From NCBI GenBank assembly GCA_030583885.1, contig CP129480.1, positions 1,488,001 to 1,552,000 of the forward strand: 64,000 bases of DNA, read 5' to 3'. Shown here piece by piece: positions 45,868 through 54,038 of this stretch. Below the pieces are notes generated by a model that searched no databases, was not told the origin of the DNA, and worked only from the letters and a program-made list of their open reading frames with translations. Both the position numbers and the translations under genes were made by a program. The stretch is from Anaerolineales bacterium. GTDB taxonomy: Bacteria; Chloroflexota; Anaerolineae; Anaerolineales; Villigracilaceae. How positions within the stretch are numbered: the stretch's first letter is position 1; each line of letters opens with the position of its first letter.

Positions 45868-47067
45868 TTATTTCGCTGCCGTCGCAAGGGCATCTTTTAT
45901 CTGCTGGGTATGCGCGGTGAGATGGAAATTCGGCTGAAGCAGGCTTGAGCCGAAACGGTGGTAACTGCCTTTGTTTGCCACAAAGTCCTCGGGGATGAGT
46001 TCCGTGTAGATGAGGATCTCTTCGACAGCCCGGCGCAGGGTATCGAGCATGAGTTGGATGGATGGATTGGCTTTGACGATTGCCTCCATCTGTGCAGTGA
46101 CATTGCTTCCATCGCCATCGTTGGTGAGTTCATAGCCGTCGATCAAGCTGGAGAGGTGGATCGAATTGATGCGCTCGCCCTGAATGAGGTGCGCGACGGT
46201 CTCCAGCGCGCTCCATTCCGTTGGGGCAGGACGCTGCATGGCCTGCCCGTCGGTGCAGCCCTCGAAGCATTTCTCCAATTCCGCGAGGGCGGGCTCGTAG
46301 ATCGCGCGGGCTTTCCTTGCAAGCTCGGCTGGTTGGAACGGCACATCGGGCATGGGACGTTTGCTCAATTCCATCGTGACGGTTTTCTTTTCAGGTCCGC
46401 GATGGAAAACGATCTCCACGTTGTCGCCGCCTTTTTTACCTTCGATCGCGCTGAGCAGGCTGTTGAATTCGCCGGTGATGGGTTTGCCTGCCATTTTCAC
46501 AAGGACATCATCCCTTTGCAGACCTGCCTTTTGCGCGCCCATGCCATCCACGACACCATCGAGCCGCAAGCCTGCGCGGACGGGAACCTTCAATGCCTTT
46601 GCCTGTTCCTCGGTGAAATCGCCGGGCAGGATGCCCAGCATGGGACGGTTGGCGATGCGCAGGTCGATGCCGGTTTCCAGTACGGATTTTAGATTCTCGA
46701 GGCTGTCCTCCCAGTTCTTGATAAATTCGGTTGCGAGCATGGTCCATGAACCATCGTCGGGGACGGCGTGATCGAGTTTGAGATGGGTCCCGCCGTCCTT
46801 TTCGGTCACAGTGATCGTGACCTCGGTGGGTTCGGGGTCCTGGTTGGAATGCCATTGAAACACAACCCTTTTATTTTCCTCCAGTTCGAGGTAGTGTCCG
46901 CTGGAGTAAAAATCCCCGTGCCACCACAGGTACATGCGTCCCCTCGGGTGCGGGTTCACGGTGGCAACGTCACACAGCCACTCGCGCAGGGCAGTGGAGT
47001 TGGTGAAGGCGCGGTAGGCAAATTTGATCGGCGCCTGAATATGGATTTCGGCGGTTACGGTGGACAT
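45868..47067 (-). CDS. SRPBCC (AHSA1-like) - PDZ - DinB three-domain protein
   Basis: A 399-residue protein with three separate domains. Residues about 1-145 form an AHSA1-like SRPBCC domain (IQAPIKFAYRAFTNSTALREW). Residues about 150-245 form a PDZ domain (LGILPGDFTEEQAKAL, VVDGMGAQKAGLQRDDVLVKMAGKPI). Residues about 265-399 form a DinB-like four-helix bundle (PTEWSALETVAHLI, HLTAHTQQI). AAGGAG lies upstream of the ATG at 47067. I do not know this combination; the function is not predicted. Confidence 0.8.
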   Translation of the reverse strand: MSTVTAEIHIQAPIKFAYRAFTNSTALREWLCDVATVNPHPRGRMYLWWHGDFYSSGHYLELEENKRVVFQWHSNQDPEPTEVTITVTEKDGGTHLKLDHAVPDDGSWTMLATEFIKNWEDSLENLKSVLETGIDLRIANRPMLGILPGDFTEEQAKALKVPVRAGLRLDGVVDGMGAQKAGLQRDDVLVKMAGKPITGEFNSLLSAIEGKKGGDNVEIVFHRGPEKKTVTMELSKRPMPDVPFQPAELARKARAIYEPALAELEKCFEGCTDGQAMQRPAPTEWSALETVAHLIQGERINSIHLSSLIDGYELTNDGDGSNVTAQMEAIVKANPSIQLMLDTLRRAVEEILIYTELIPEDFVANKGSYHRFGSSLLQPNFHLTAHTQQIKDALATAAK

Positions 47068-47157
47068 GGAATGCTCCTTTGACGGATGTAGATATATCAA
47101 TTTATACATGAAAATCCGCCGAAATACATCCCCCTGAAGGAGGGATATATCCTTCGA

Positions 47158-47661
47158 TCAAGCGAGGCTGGCTGTGTTCAGGATGATTTCCATGGAAATC
47201 TCATCCGTTTTATGGTTGTAGCATTCGATTTCATGGAATCCAAGTCTCTTATAGAAGGCGATGGCACGTGTTTGTTCATGGCTGGTTTGCAGACGGATCG
47301 CCGAGTAGCCTTTTTCTCTTGCGAAGGCGAACAGCTTCATCACCACCCGATAGCCGATCCCGCGACCCTGGTATTCCTCCAACAACCAGAGACGCTTCAA
47401 TTCGGCGGTGGACTGGTCCATGCGTTTCATGGCGCCGGTACCGACCAGCCTTCCATCCTCGAGAACCGCGAGGAATATGCCCTGGTTTTGTTCATAGACC
47501 CGCTGAAAATCGTCAACGTCCTTTAGCTCGCCTTCCTCTTCAAGGACATCGTAAAAGTATTTGGGGGTCTCCCCGGGAGAATAAATGCGTTGCGCCACGG
47601 CGGAGATGAGGTATTTGGCGTCGATGACCTGGTGCGGCTGCAGATGGGTGATGGTGATCAT
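47158..47661 (-). CDS. GNAT N-acetyltransferase
   Basis: A 167-residue GNAT protein with LKRLWLLEEYQGRGIGYRVVMKL as the acetyl-CoA motif, and the C-terminal AIAFYKRLGFHEIE. The ATG has TATACT exactly seven bases upstream (47669-47674) and no Shine-Dalgarno. The substrate is unknown. Confidence 0.87.
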   Translation of the reverse strand: MITITHLQPHQVIDAKYLISAVAQRIYSPGETPKYFYDVLEEEGELKDVDDFQRVYEQNQGIFLAVLEDGRLVGTGAMKRMDQSTAELKRLWLLEEYQGRGIGYRVVMKLFAFAREKGYSAIRLQTSHEQTRAIAFYKRLGFHEIECYNHKTDEISMEIILNTASLA

Positions 47662-47746
47662 GAGCGAAAGTATAGCAGTGGCTGCCCGGAGTGCGTCGCG
47701 CCAAAATGAAAACTCGGATGTCGTGATGGCATCCGAGTTTTCATTT

Positions 47747-49552
47747 TTACTTCCCCAACCTCGCCCGTTCTTCCTCGATCACGCTCTCGTCCAACTTCTT
47801 GAACAGCGGTGCAGGTTGGTTGAGTTTCGCGCCCGGTTTCAAGTCGCTGGGTTTCCAAAACAAACCTTCAGCGGATTTGTACCGCAGCACTGTATGTTTG
47901 CCGAGCGAGTCTTTGACCGTCTCGGTGAATTGCTCGCCGAAGAGCGGAGTCTCGTAGCCGAAGAAGCCGTGCAGTTTTTCGCAGGTGAAGGGCAGGAAGG
48001 GCGCGAACATGACCTTGAGCGAGTCGATGGCTTTGAGTGCGGTGTAGACCGTCTTGCCCGCTTCGGCTTTGTCCGTTTTGATGGCGGACCACGGCGCGTT
48101 GACGTCGAGATACACGTTGACGGCGGTGGCGAGCTTCATCGCCTCGCCCAATGCGGAGCGCAGGCGTATGGCCTCGAGTTCCGCGCCGACAACGGCAAAG
48201 CCCTTTTCGATGGTTTTCAACAATTCAAGATCCGCATCCCGTAGGGGCGCGGTCTCCGTGCCGTCAAATGATGGTACATACCCCTCCCAATGCTTGTAAC
48301 AAAACGACAGCACGCGGTTGGCAAGGTTGCCCCACGTCGCTACCAGTTCGTTGTTGTTGCGTGCCACGAACTCCGCCCAGTCCCAATCGCTGTCCTTTGC
48401 TTCGGGCATGTTCACGGTCAGGTAATAGCGCAGGGCATCGGGGTCGAAGCGCGTCAACGCATCCAGTCCCCACACACCCCAGTTGCCCGAACCGCTGATC
48501 TTTTTGCCTTCAAGGTTCATGAACTGATTGGCGGGCACGTCATATGGCAGGGTCAGCGGGACCGCGTTCGCGTCACCCGCGAAGATCTCCATGAACGCGC
48601 TGCCCGCACCCATCAATTCGGCGGGCCATTGCGAGGTGTGGAAGAAGATGTTGTCCTTGCCGATGAAATGGAATTGCTTCGCGTTTGGATCCGTCCACCA
48701 CTCGCGCCACGCTTCGCCATTCCCCGACACCTGACTCCACTCGATGGGAGCGGAGAGATACCCGATGACGGCTTCGAACCAAACGTAGATGCGTTTGCCC
48801 GCTTCGGTCCAGCCTTCGACGGGAACGGGAATGCCCCAGTCCAGGTCACGGGTGATCGAGCGCGGCTTGAGTCCTTCGCTTTCGATCTTGCGCAGGGATT
48901 CGCCGATGACGGTGTCGCGCATGTGCGGCGCGCGCTCCTGCAGGAACTTTTTGACATCGGGTTCGAGCTTGGAAAGGTCGAGATAAAAATGTTCGGTGTC
49001 GCGTAATTCAAGCGCACCATCACCCGTCTTGGCGCGCGGATTCTTCAACTTCTCAGGTTCGAGCACGTTGCCGCAGTTATCGCACTGGTCGGAGCGTGCG
49101 CCTTCGAAGCCGCAGATGTAACAGGTCCCTTCCACGTAGCGGTCAGGCAGGAATTTGTCCGCGCTGGGGGAGTACCATTGCTTGCTGAACTGTTTGAAAA
49201 GAAATCCGTTCCTCTGCAGGGCAAGGAACATCGCCTGCGAGACCTTGAAATGGTTCTCGCTGTGCGTGGTGGTGAACATGTCGTAGGTGATGCCGAAACC
49301 TTTGAAGACTTCGATGAAGGATTCGTGATATTTCTTGTACACTTCCTCGACCGGCTTGCCTTCCTTGTCCGCGGCGAGCACGACGGGCGTGCCGTGCGAA
49401 TCCGTACCCGACACGACAAGGACGTTATTTCCCTTGAGACGGTGGTAGCGCGCGACAATGTCACCGGGCAGGTGGGAGCCGGTGATATTCCCGACGTGGA
49501 TCTCGGCATTCGAGTAGGGCCAGGCGATGGCGATCAGGATGTTTTCGGGCAT
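47747..49552 (-). CDS. metG: Methionyl-tRNA synthetase
   Basis: A 601-residue class I synthetase. The HIGH-like motif is IHVGN (about 18-22), the zinc knuckles are CYICG and CDNCG (about 118-140), and the KMSKS position reads GKKISGSGNW. An anticodon-binding helical domain follows. No C-terminal tRNA-binding (EMAP) domain is attached. The ATG at 49552 (MPENILIAIAWP) is chosen over an in-frame upstream extension that would run through a palindrome. It is controlled by the leader peptide and terminator at 49627-49774. Confidence 0.95.
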   Translation of the reverse strand: MPENILIAIAWPYSNAEIHVGNITGSHLPGDIVARYHRLKGNNVLVVSGTDSHGTPVVLAADKEGKPVEEVYKKYHESFIEVFKGFGITYDMFTTTHSENHFKVSQAMFLALQRNGFLFKQFSKQWYSPSADKFLPDRYVEGTCYICGFEGARSDQCDNCGNVLEPEKLKNPRAKTGDGALELRDTEHFYLDLSKLEPDVKKFLQERAPHMRDTVIGESLRKIESEGLKPRSITRDLDWGIPVPVEGWTEAGKRIYVWFEAVIGYLSAPIEWSQVSGNGEAWREWWTDPNAKQFHFIGKDNIFFHTSQWPAELMGAGSAFMEIFAGDANAVPLTLPYDVPANQFMNLEGKKISGSGNWGVWGLDALTRFDPDALRYYLTVNMPEAKDSDWDWAEFVARNNNELVATWGNLANRVLSFCYKHWEGYVPSFDGTETAPLRDADLELLKTIEKGFAVVGAELEAIRLRSALGEAMKLATAVNVYLDVNAPWSAIKTDKAEAGKTVYTALKAIDSLKVMFAPFLPFTCEKLHGFFGYETPLFGEQFTETVKDSLGKHTVLRYKSAEGLFWKPSDLKPGAKLNQPAPLFKKLDESVIEEERARLGK

Positions 49553-49569
49553 GATGGAACTCCGTTCCT

Positions 49570-49613
49570 CGATATTCGGGATTCGATATTCGAAGATCGA
49601 ATCCCGAATATCG
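49570..49613. repeat. Palindrome in the metG 5' region
   Basis: CGATATTCGGGATTCGAT (49570-49587) is exactly complementary to 49596-49613, giving an 18-bp stem with an 8-base loop. It resembles dispersed TTCGATATTCGG-type palindromes and lies between the attenuator terminator and metG. Confidence 0.75.
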
Positions 49614-49626
49614 GCTCTTCTCAAAC

Positions 49627-49653
49627 AAAAAAGCTGTCCGCGGAATGGACAGC
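49627..49653 (-). terminator. Attenuator terminator ahead of metG
   Basis: On the minus strand GCTGTCC (49653-49647), a 7-base loop and GGACAGC (49639-49633) are followed by six U. It lies after the Met-rich leader ORF stop and before metG, as expected for transcription attenuation. Confidence 0.8.
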
Positions 49654-49675
49654 CCGTTTTTTCAGGTATGAAAAA

Positions 49676-49774
49676 CTAACGTGCTTTCCACTCGGCGCAG
49701 CAGGACATCTCCATTCGCATTGTGCGCATGGCCATGGTTATTAACACCATTGGGAAAGCAGGTTTAAAGTTCAT
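49676..49774 (-). CDS. 32-residue Met-rich leader peptide of metG
   Basis: The ORF begins MNFKPAFPMVLI and ends CCAEWKAR before TAG. Seven of 32 residues are Met, and five of them fall in ten codons (residues 14-23). Its ATG follows a -10 hexamer by seven bases, so it would be translated from a leaderless message. The ORF ends 22 bases before the terminator hairpin. Within the Met codons GAATGGA can pair with TCCATTC in the terminator, giving a possible antiterminator. Confidence 0.75.
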   Translation of the reverse strand: MNFKPAFPMVLITMAMRTMRMEMSCCAEWKAR

Positions 49775-49781
49775 GGCCGCA

Positions 49782-49810
49782 ATTTTAGGCGAGCGGGAGG
49801 GGTTTGTCAA
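49782..49810 (-). promoter_or_regulatory. Promoter of the metG leader
   Basis: On the minus strand TTGACA (49810-49805) and TAAAAT (49787-49782) are separated by exactly 17 bases. The -10 ends seven bases before the leader ATG. Confidence 0.8.
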
Positions 49811-50147
49811 TGGGATGTTGCTCATCCGGCTTTGAGGAAACGAAATCCAGTATAAACCCCAGCCCGACGGAAATCATCCCTGCGCATCCCAACCCTGCAG
49901 GGATGCCAATGTATGTCGCAATTATAGTGAGCCCGAACAGCGCAAACTCCTGATCCAGATTTTGCAGGGCGGAGGAAATATCTGGGATGGATTTAATAAA
50001 TAAGGAGACGGAACTTGTAATCCCGCCAAGCACGGTCAGTCCACCAATGACCTTGGCGAAGAGCGCTGCGACTCTAATTCCTGTGAACCAACAGCCTTCT
50101 TTTGGAATCCTCTTCCTTCTGCGGGTCTGAATTTCTGCCGAGTTCAT
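49785..50147 (-). CDS. Small two-helix membrane protein
   Basis: A 120-residue protein starting MNSAEIQTRRRKR. A basic N-terminus precedes two hydrophobic segments (about 25-50 and 65-105), and the tail is charged. The 50216 in-frame start would overlap the DUF177 gene and is less likely. No family is recognised. It occupies the place where rpmF often follows DUF177. Confidence 0.55.
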   Translation of the reverse strand: MNSAEIQTRRRKRIPKEGCWFTGIRVAALFAKVIGGLTVLGGITSSVSLFIKSIPDISSALQNLDQEFALFGLTIIATYIGIPAGLGCAGMISVGLGFILDFVSSKPDEQHPIDKPLPLA

Positions 50148-50152
50148 AGCGG

Positions 50153-50662
50153 CTATTTCAGCAGATCCTTCAATTTTGCGAAGGGAGAATCGGATTCCTC
50201 GGGCCTGTGCCCGCAATCCTTTTCATTCAGGTTTTCGCCGCATTCGGGGCAAAGTCCCTTGCAATCGGGTTTGCATACCGGGCTGATGGGAATTTCAAGC
50301 AGGGCGTATTCGCGTAAAAGATCCGCCACATCAAGATGTGCATCCTCAGGGAGGATGAGACCCTCCTCGGTCTCCGAGCGTTTATCGAAGGCGTACAATT
50401 CCGTGAAGGACCAGTCCAGTTCGTGGTCGAAGTCTGTGAGGCAGCGCACGCAGTTGAGGGTGGTCTCTGCGGAGAAATCGCCCTGCAGGATCAGTCCCTG
50501 CGGGGTCTTGCCGACGTTGGCAATGCCCTCAAAGACGCGCAGTTCAAGGTCATCACCAAGGACGATCTTCTCGAACTCGAATGGAAAGTCATGGTTGTAG
50601 CCGATCTCCTCATGGATGATGAAACCGACGTTAAAGCGGAAGGGTTTTTTAGGGCTGGGCAT
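50153..50662 (-). CDS. DUF177 (YceD-like) protein
   Basis: A 169-residue protein with the DUF177 core: LNCVRCLTDFDHELDWSFTE (CxxC at about 71-74), DLLREYALLEIPISPVC and CKGLCPECGENLNEKDCG near the end, which forms a zinc knuckle. The family is linked to 23S rRNA accumulation and normally precedes rpmF (L32). Confidence 0.88.
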   Translation of the reverse strand: MPSPKKPFRFNVGFIIHEEIGYNHDFPFEFEKIVLGDDLELRVFEGIANVGKTPQGLILQGDFSAETTLNCVRCLTDFDHELDWSFTELYAFDKRSETEEGLILPEDAHLDVADLLREYALLEIPISPVCKPDCKGLCPECGENLNEKDCGHRPEESDSPFAKLKDLLK

Positions 50663-50726
50663 GATTGAAAAGGATGATAGGTGAAGGGTGAAATACCAAA
50701 GAGACCTATGGGATCGGTCAAATCAC

Positions 50727-51692
50727 TCAGGCTTTTCTATCTATAATGTATCTTGCGAGGTTTACCAGTGCCTCGCGTTCGGTACAGGCATCCAGCGAGT
50801 CCAAACATGCGAGGGCGCGGTCCACATGCCTTTCGGCTTCGACCATGGCTTTCTGCGTGGCTCTGCTGGCGCGGATGTTCTCCACGAGGCGGGTCATGTG
50901 TTCGTTATTCGTCCAGCCGCCGTTGGGGAGCGAGATGACATCGGCGTCGTCCGGATTTTCCTCCGCGTAGTAAATAGCGGGCAGGGTCACCAGTCCATTC
51001 AACAGGTCCGAGCCGAGCGGTTTGCCGACCTCCGACTGCTCGCCGTTGAAGTCGAGGATGTCGTCCACGATCTGGAATGCCATGCCGATCTGGTAGCCAA
51101 AATCGCGCATCGACTCGATCGTCTCCCCGCCGGCCGGGCTGACCATGGCGGCGGCGCGGGTTGTCATTTCAAACAAGGATGCGGTCTTGGCGTAAATGCG
51201 TTTGTAATAATTATCGCGGCTGACCAGTCCGCGCGAGGTGAACATTTGCGTGAGTTCGCCGTTGACGATGACTGCCAGCGTTTCGGAAAACAATTTCATC
51301 AATGGCAGGTGATCGGTTTCAGCGGCGAGTTTGGCGGCACGCGCGAAGAGGAAGTCACCGGTCAGGACAGTGGCAGGCGGCGACCAGCGTGCATTCAAGG
51401 TGGCCATGCCGCGCCGAAGTAATGAGCCGTCGATCAAATCGTCATGCACGAGGGTGGCGGTATGCAAAAGTTCCACGGCCGCACCGAGGGTGATGAGTTT
51501 CTCAAGAGGCGCACCCAGCATGTTTCCGACGAGCAGGCTGAGGGTGGGGCGGACGCGTTTGCCGCCCGCGCCGAGCAGATGTTCGAGGGCGGCGCGCAAA
51601 TCGGGATGGGATTCATCCGCCTGCGCCCGCATCCGTTCCTCGACGAGTTTAATTTCTTCTGTTACAGGTGATAGGAAGGTTACCGCGTTCAA
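50727..51692 (-). CDS. Polyprenyl diphosphate synthase
   Basis: A 321-residue trans-isoprenyl synthase making a long-chain diphosphate for quinone or undecaprenyl-type lipids. GGKRVRP, the first Asp-rich motif HDDLIDGSLLRRG and the second VDDILDF are present. I chose TTG at 51692 because GGGGAG lies six bases upstream and it follows the tatD stop; an ATG at 51725 inside tatD lacks a Shine-Dalgarno. Confidence 0.9.
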   Translation of the reverse strand: MNAVTFLSPVTEEIKLVEERMRAQADESHPDLRAALEHLLGAGGKRVRPTLSLLVGNMLGAPLEKLITLGAAVELLHTATLVHDDLIDGSLLRRGMATLNARWSPPATVLTGDFLFARAAKLAAETDHLPLMKLFSETLAVIVNGELTQMFTSRGLVSRDNYYKRIYAKTASLFEMTTRAAAMVSPAGGETIESMRDFGYQIGMAFQIVDDILDFNGEQSEVGKPLGSDLLNGLVTLPAIYYAEENPDDADVISLPNGGWTNNEHMTRLVENIRASRATQKAMVEAERHVDRALACLDSLDACTEREALVNLARYIIDRKA

Positions 51693-51693
51693 A

Positions 51694-52515
51694 TCAGTCT
51701 CCCCATGCGAAAAGCCGCGCCGCATTGGCGGTCGTGATGGCGGCGATCTCCGCAGGGCTTTTGGAATGGATTTCTGCTATTTTATCAGCAATATGATGAA
51801 CAAAAGCAGGTTCGTTCCGTTTGCCGCGAAACGGCACGGGAGCCAGGAAAGGCGCATCAGTTTCGATCAGGATTTTGTCAAGTGGCATCTGTCTGATGAT
51901 CTCACGCTTTTCGTCCGCATTTTTGTAGGTCACGGGTCCCGTGATGCCGATGAAAAAATTCAACGCCAGCCCCTTTTGCGCAGTTTCGAGATTTCCGTTG
52001 AACGAATGCAGCACGCCGGGTCTTTCTGCAAGCGCGCCCTCCAGACCGCCCTGCCATTCACTTAAGATTTCAAGCAGGTCAACCGACGCTTCCCCAAACC
52101 ATGCGTCATTTTCCTCGCGCATATGGATGACCACAGGTTTATTAATCCCTTTTGAAAATTGCAACTGTTGTTTCAACCTCTCGCGTTGAGAGGCGCGTTT
52201 TTCAGGTTCCTTCACCCAAAAATAATCGATGCCGATCTCGCCGATGGCGACCACCTTTGGATGCTTCGCCAATTCCTTTACTTCCTGAAATGTGCTTTCG
52301 GAGAATCCATCCAGATCGGTGGGATGGAAACCGACCGCCGCATACAGACTGGGATTTGACTCTGCCAGCCGCACCGCCTCCTTACTGGACTTGTGGTGGA
52401 GTCCTGGGATCAGAATTTTGACCACCCCCGATTCGTTCGCACGTCGGAGCACTTCCGCGCGGTCGGGGTCGAATTTGTTGTAATCAAGGTGGCAATGGGT
52501 GTCGGTGAGTTGCAT
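51694..52515 (-). CDS. tatD: TatD-family metal-dependent DNase
   Basis: A 273-residue TIM-barrel hydrolase. TDTHCHLD at the start, AIGEIGIDYFW, PVVIHMREEN, GVLHSFNG and LIETDAPFLAP are the expected metal-binding and catalytic strands. It sits tightly before the polyprenyl synthase gene. Confidence 0.94.
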   Translation of the reverse strand: MQLTDTHCHLDYNKFDPDRAEVLRRANESGVVKILIPGLHHKSSKEAVRLAESNPSLYAAVGFHPTDLDGFSESTFQEVKELAKHPKVVAIGEIGIDYFWVKEPEKRASQRERLKQQLQFSKGINKPVVIHMREENDAWFGEASVDLLEILSEWQGGLEGALAERPGVLHSFNGNLETAQKGLALNFFIGITGPVTYKNADEKREIIRQMPLDKILIETDAPFLAPVPFRGKRNEPAFVHHIADKIAEIHSKSPAEIAAITTANAARLFAWGD

Positions 52516-52614
52516 GGCGGTATTGGAATTATATCAGCCTGCATGGACAGTACTTTTTGCTGAATTGACCGCTGTAACACGCTGATGTATATTGAGGTAA
52601 ATATTGGAGAAAAC

Positions 52615-54027
52615 ATGAAAAAGACCACTCTTTTGCTTATTCTTTTTTTGATCCTCACATCCGTTTTTCCACTCTCATTCGCCCGCGCGGATGCCGCGCC
52701 GCCCGAGGCGCCTCCGGGCACGAACCTCCTGCCCGGCGAGTCAATCACCCAGGTCCGCATGGTGGCGGAGACGGTGACGCTGACCATTTCCAAGCACCCA
52801 TCCAACCCACAGGGCGCAATCGCCAAAACGGAGGCGGTTTTCACAATGCGCAATCTCGGTACAACGGAAGAGAAAATGGCGGTGCGCTTTCCGCTTTCGT
52901 TCTTCAACGGAAACTCTGATGGCTATGGCGAATTCCCTGAAATCCCATCCATTGCGGTGAAAGTGGATGGCAAGTCCATGCCGACGCGCCGCGAAATCCA
53001 GCCGTTCGCCGCCAGCGAATATTCCTACACTGAACGGGAGGAAATCCCGTGGGCGGTCTTTGATGTGACCTTTCCGCCGAATCAGGAGGTGATCATCGAA
53101 GTCGTGTACAACGTCAATGGATATGGCTACTATCCCTACGAAGCGTTCAAGTACATCCTCGAAACAGGCGCGGGTTGGAATGGCACAATTGGCAGCGCGG
53201 AAGTAATTATCCGCCTGCCGTATGAGGTCAGCGAGCAAAACCTCGACCTGACCGGTCAAGCTGGGCATGGCGAATCAACCCCGGGCGGAGTCCGAAGCGG
53301 GAACGAAATCCGCTGGAGTTTCAAAGACCTCGAGCCGACCTATATGGATAACATCCAGATCGTCGTTGTCACTCCGTCGTTGTGGGAAAAGGTCTTGAAG
53401 GAAAAAGAGACCGCCGCCAAAAATTCCAGCGACGGTGAAACGTGGGGCAGGCTGGCGAAGGCATATAAGGAAGCCGCCATGATGCCAAAGGGATACCTGC
53501 GTGAAGACCGCGCCGGGCTGGAGTTGTATGCCCTGAGCAAAGACGCTTATGAAAAATGTCTTGCGCTCCTGCCGAACGACCCGCTCTGGCAGTACGGTTA
53601 TGCTGATCTATTGTGGGCGCGTTACTATTTCGGCATTCATCTGGCGGGCGAACAGGACAGCGAAGGCATCCTGACCAAAACGTTGACGGCTTTGCAAACC
53701 ACGCTCGCGCTCGACCCCAAAAATCAACAGGCAAAGGATTTGTTACAGGAGATGGCCTGGGCAATCCCCGAAGCCGTGCAAGTGGATGGGAATAATTTTG
53801 TTTTGTTGGGATTGACTGCCACTCCGATTCCGCCGACACGCTACCCGACGGAGACGCCTCCGCCAACATTTGAGCTTGTTGCCACCGCCCAGGCCGAATC
53901 CACACCCGAAGCGCAGCCCGCTCCGACGGAAGTGCCTTTTGCGCGAAATCCCCTGTGTGGAAGCGCGTTCCTTCTCCCGGCTTTGTTGGGGATGATTCTG
54001 TTGAATAAACGAAAGTTTAGAATGTAA
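52615..54027 (+). CDS. Secreted surface protein with C-terminal membrane anchor
   Basis: A 470-residue protein with a signal peptide (about 1-25, ending FARADA). A beta-rich domain (about 40-260, TEAVFTMRNLGTTEEKMAVRFPL) has the look of DUF4424. A helical region of TPR-like character (about 280-390) is followed by a Pro/Thr/Glu linker and a C-terminal hydrophobic segment with NPLCGSAFLLPALLG and a basic end (NKRKFRM), like a surface-sorting or anchor signal. GGAGA precedes the ATG at 52615. Confidence 0.75.
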   Translation: MKKTTLLLILFLILTSVFPLSFARADAAPPEAPPGTNLLPGESITQVRMVAETVTLTISKHPSNPQGAIAKTEAVFTMRNLGTTEEKMAVRFPLSFFNGNSDGYGEFPEIPSIAVKVDGKSMPTRREIQPFAASEYSYTEREEIPWAVFDVTFPPNQEVIIEVVYNVNGYGYYPYEAFKYILETGAGWNGTIGSAEVIIRLPYEVSEQNLDLTGQAGHGESTPGGVRSGNEIRWSFKDLEPTYMDNIQIVVVTPSLWEKVLKEKETAAKNSSDGETWGRLAKAYKEAAMMPKGYLREDRAGLELYALSKDAYEKCLALLPNDPLWQYGYADLLWARYYFGIHLAGEQDSEGILTKTLTALQTTLALDPKNQQAKDLLQEMAWAIPEAVQVDGNNFVLLGLTATPIPPTRYPTETPPPTFELVATAQAESTPEAQPAPTEVPFARNPLCGSAFLLPALLGMILLNKRKFRM

Positions 54028-54038
54028 ATTTCTATATT

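Noticed and set aside
49553..49784. T-box riboswitch upstream of metG
   Set aside because: No T-box consensus (AGGGUGGNACCGCG) is present. The Met-rich ORF plus terminator explains the region better.
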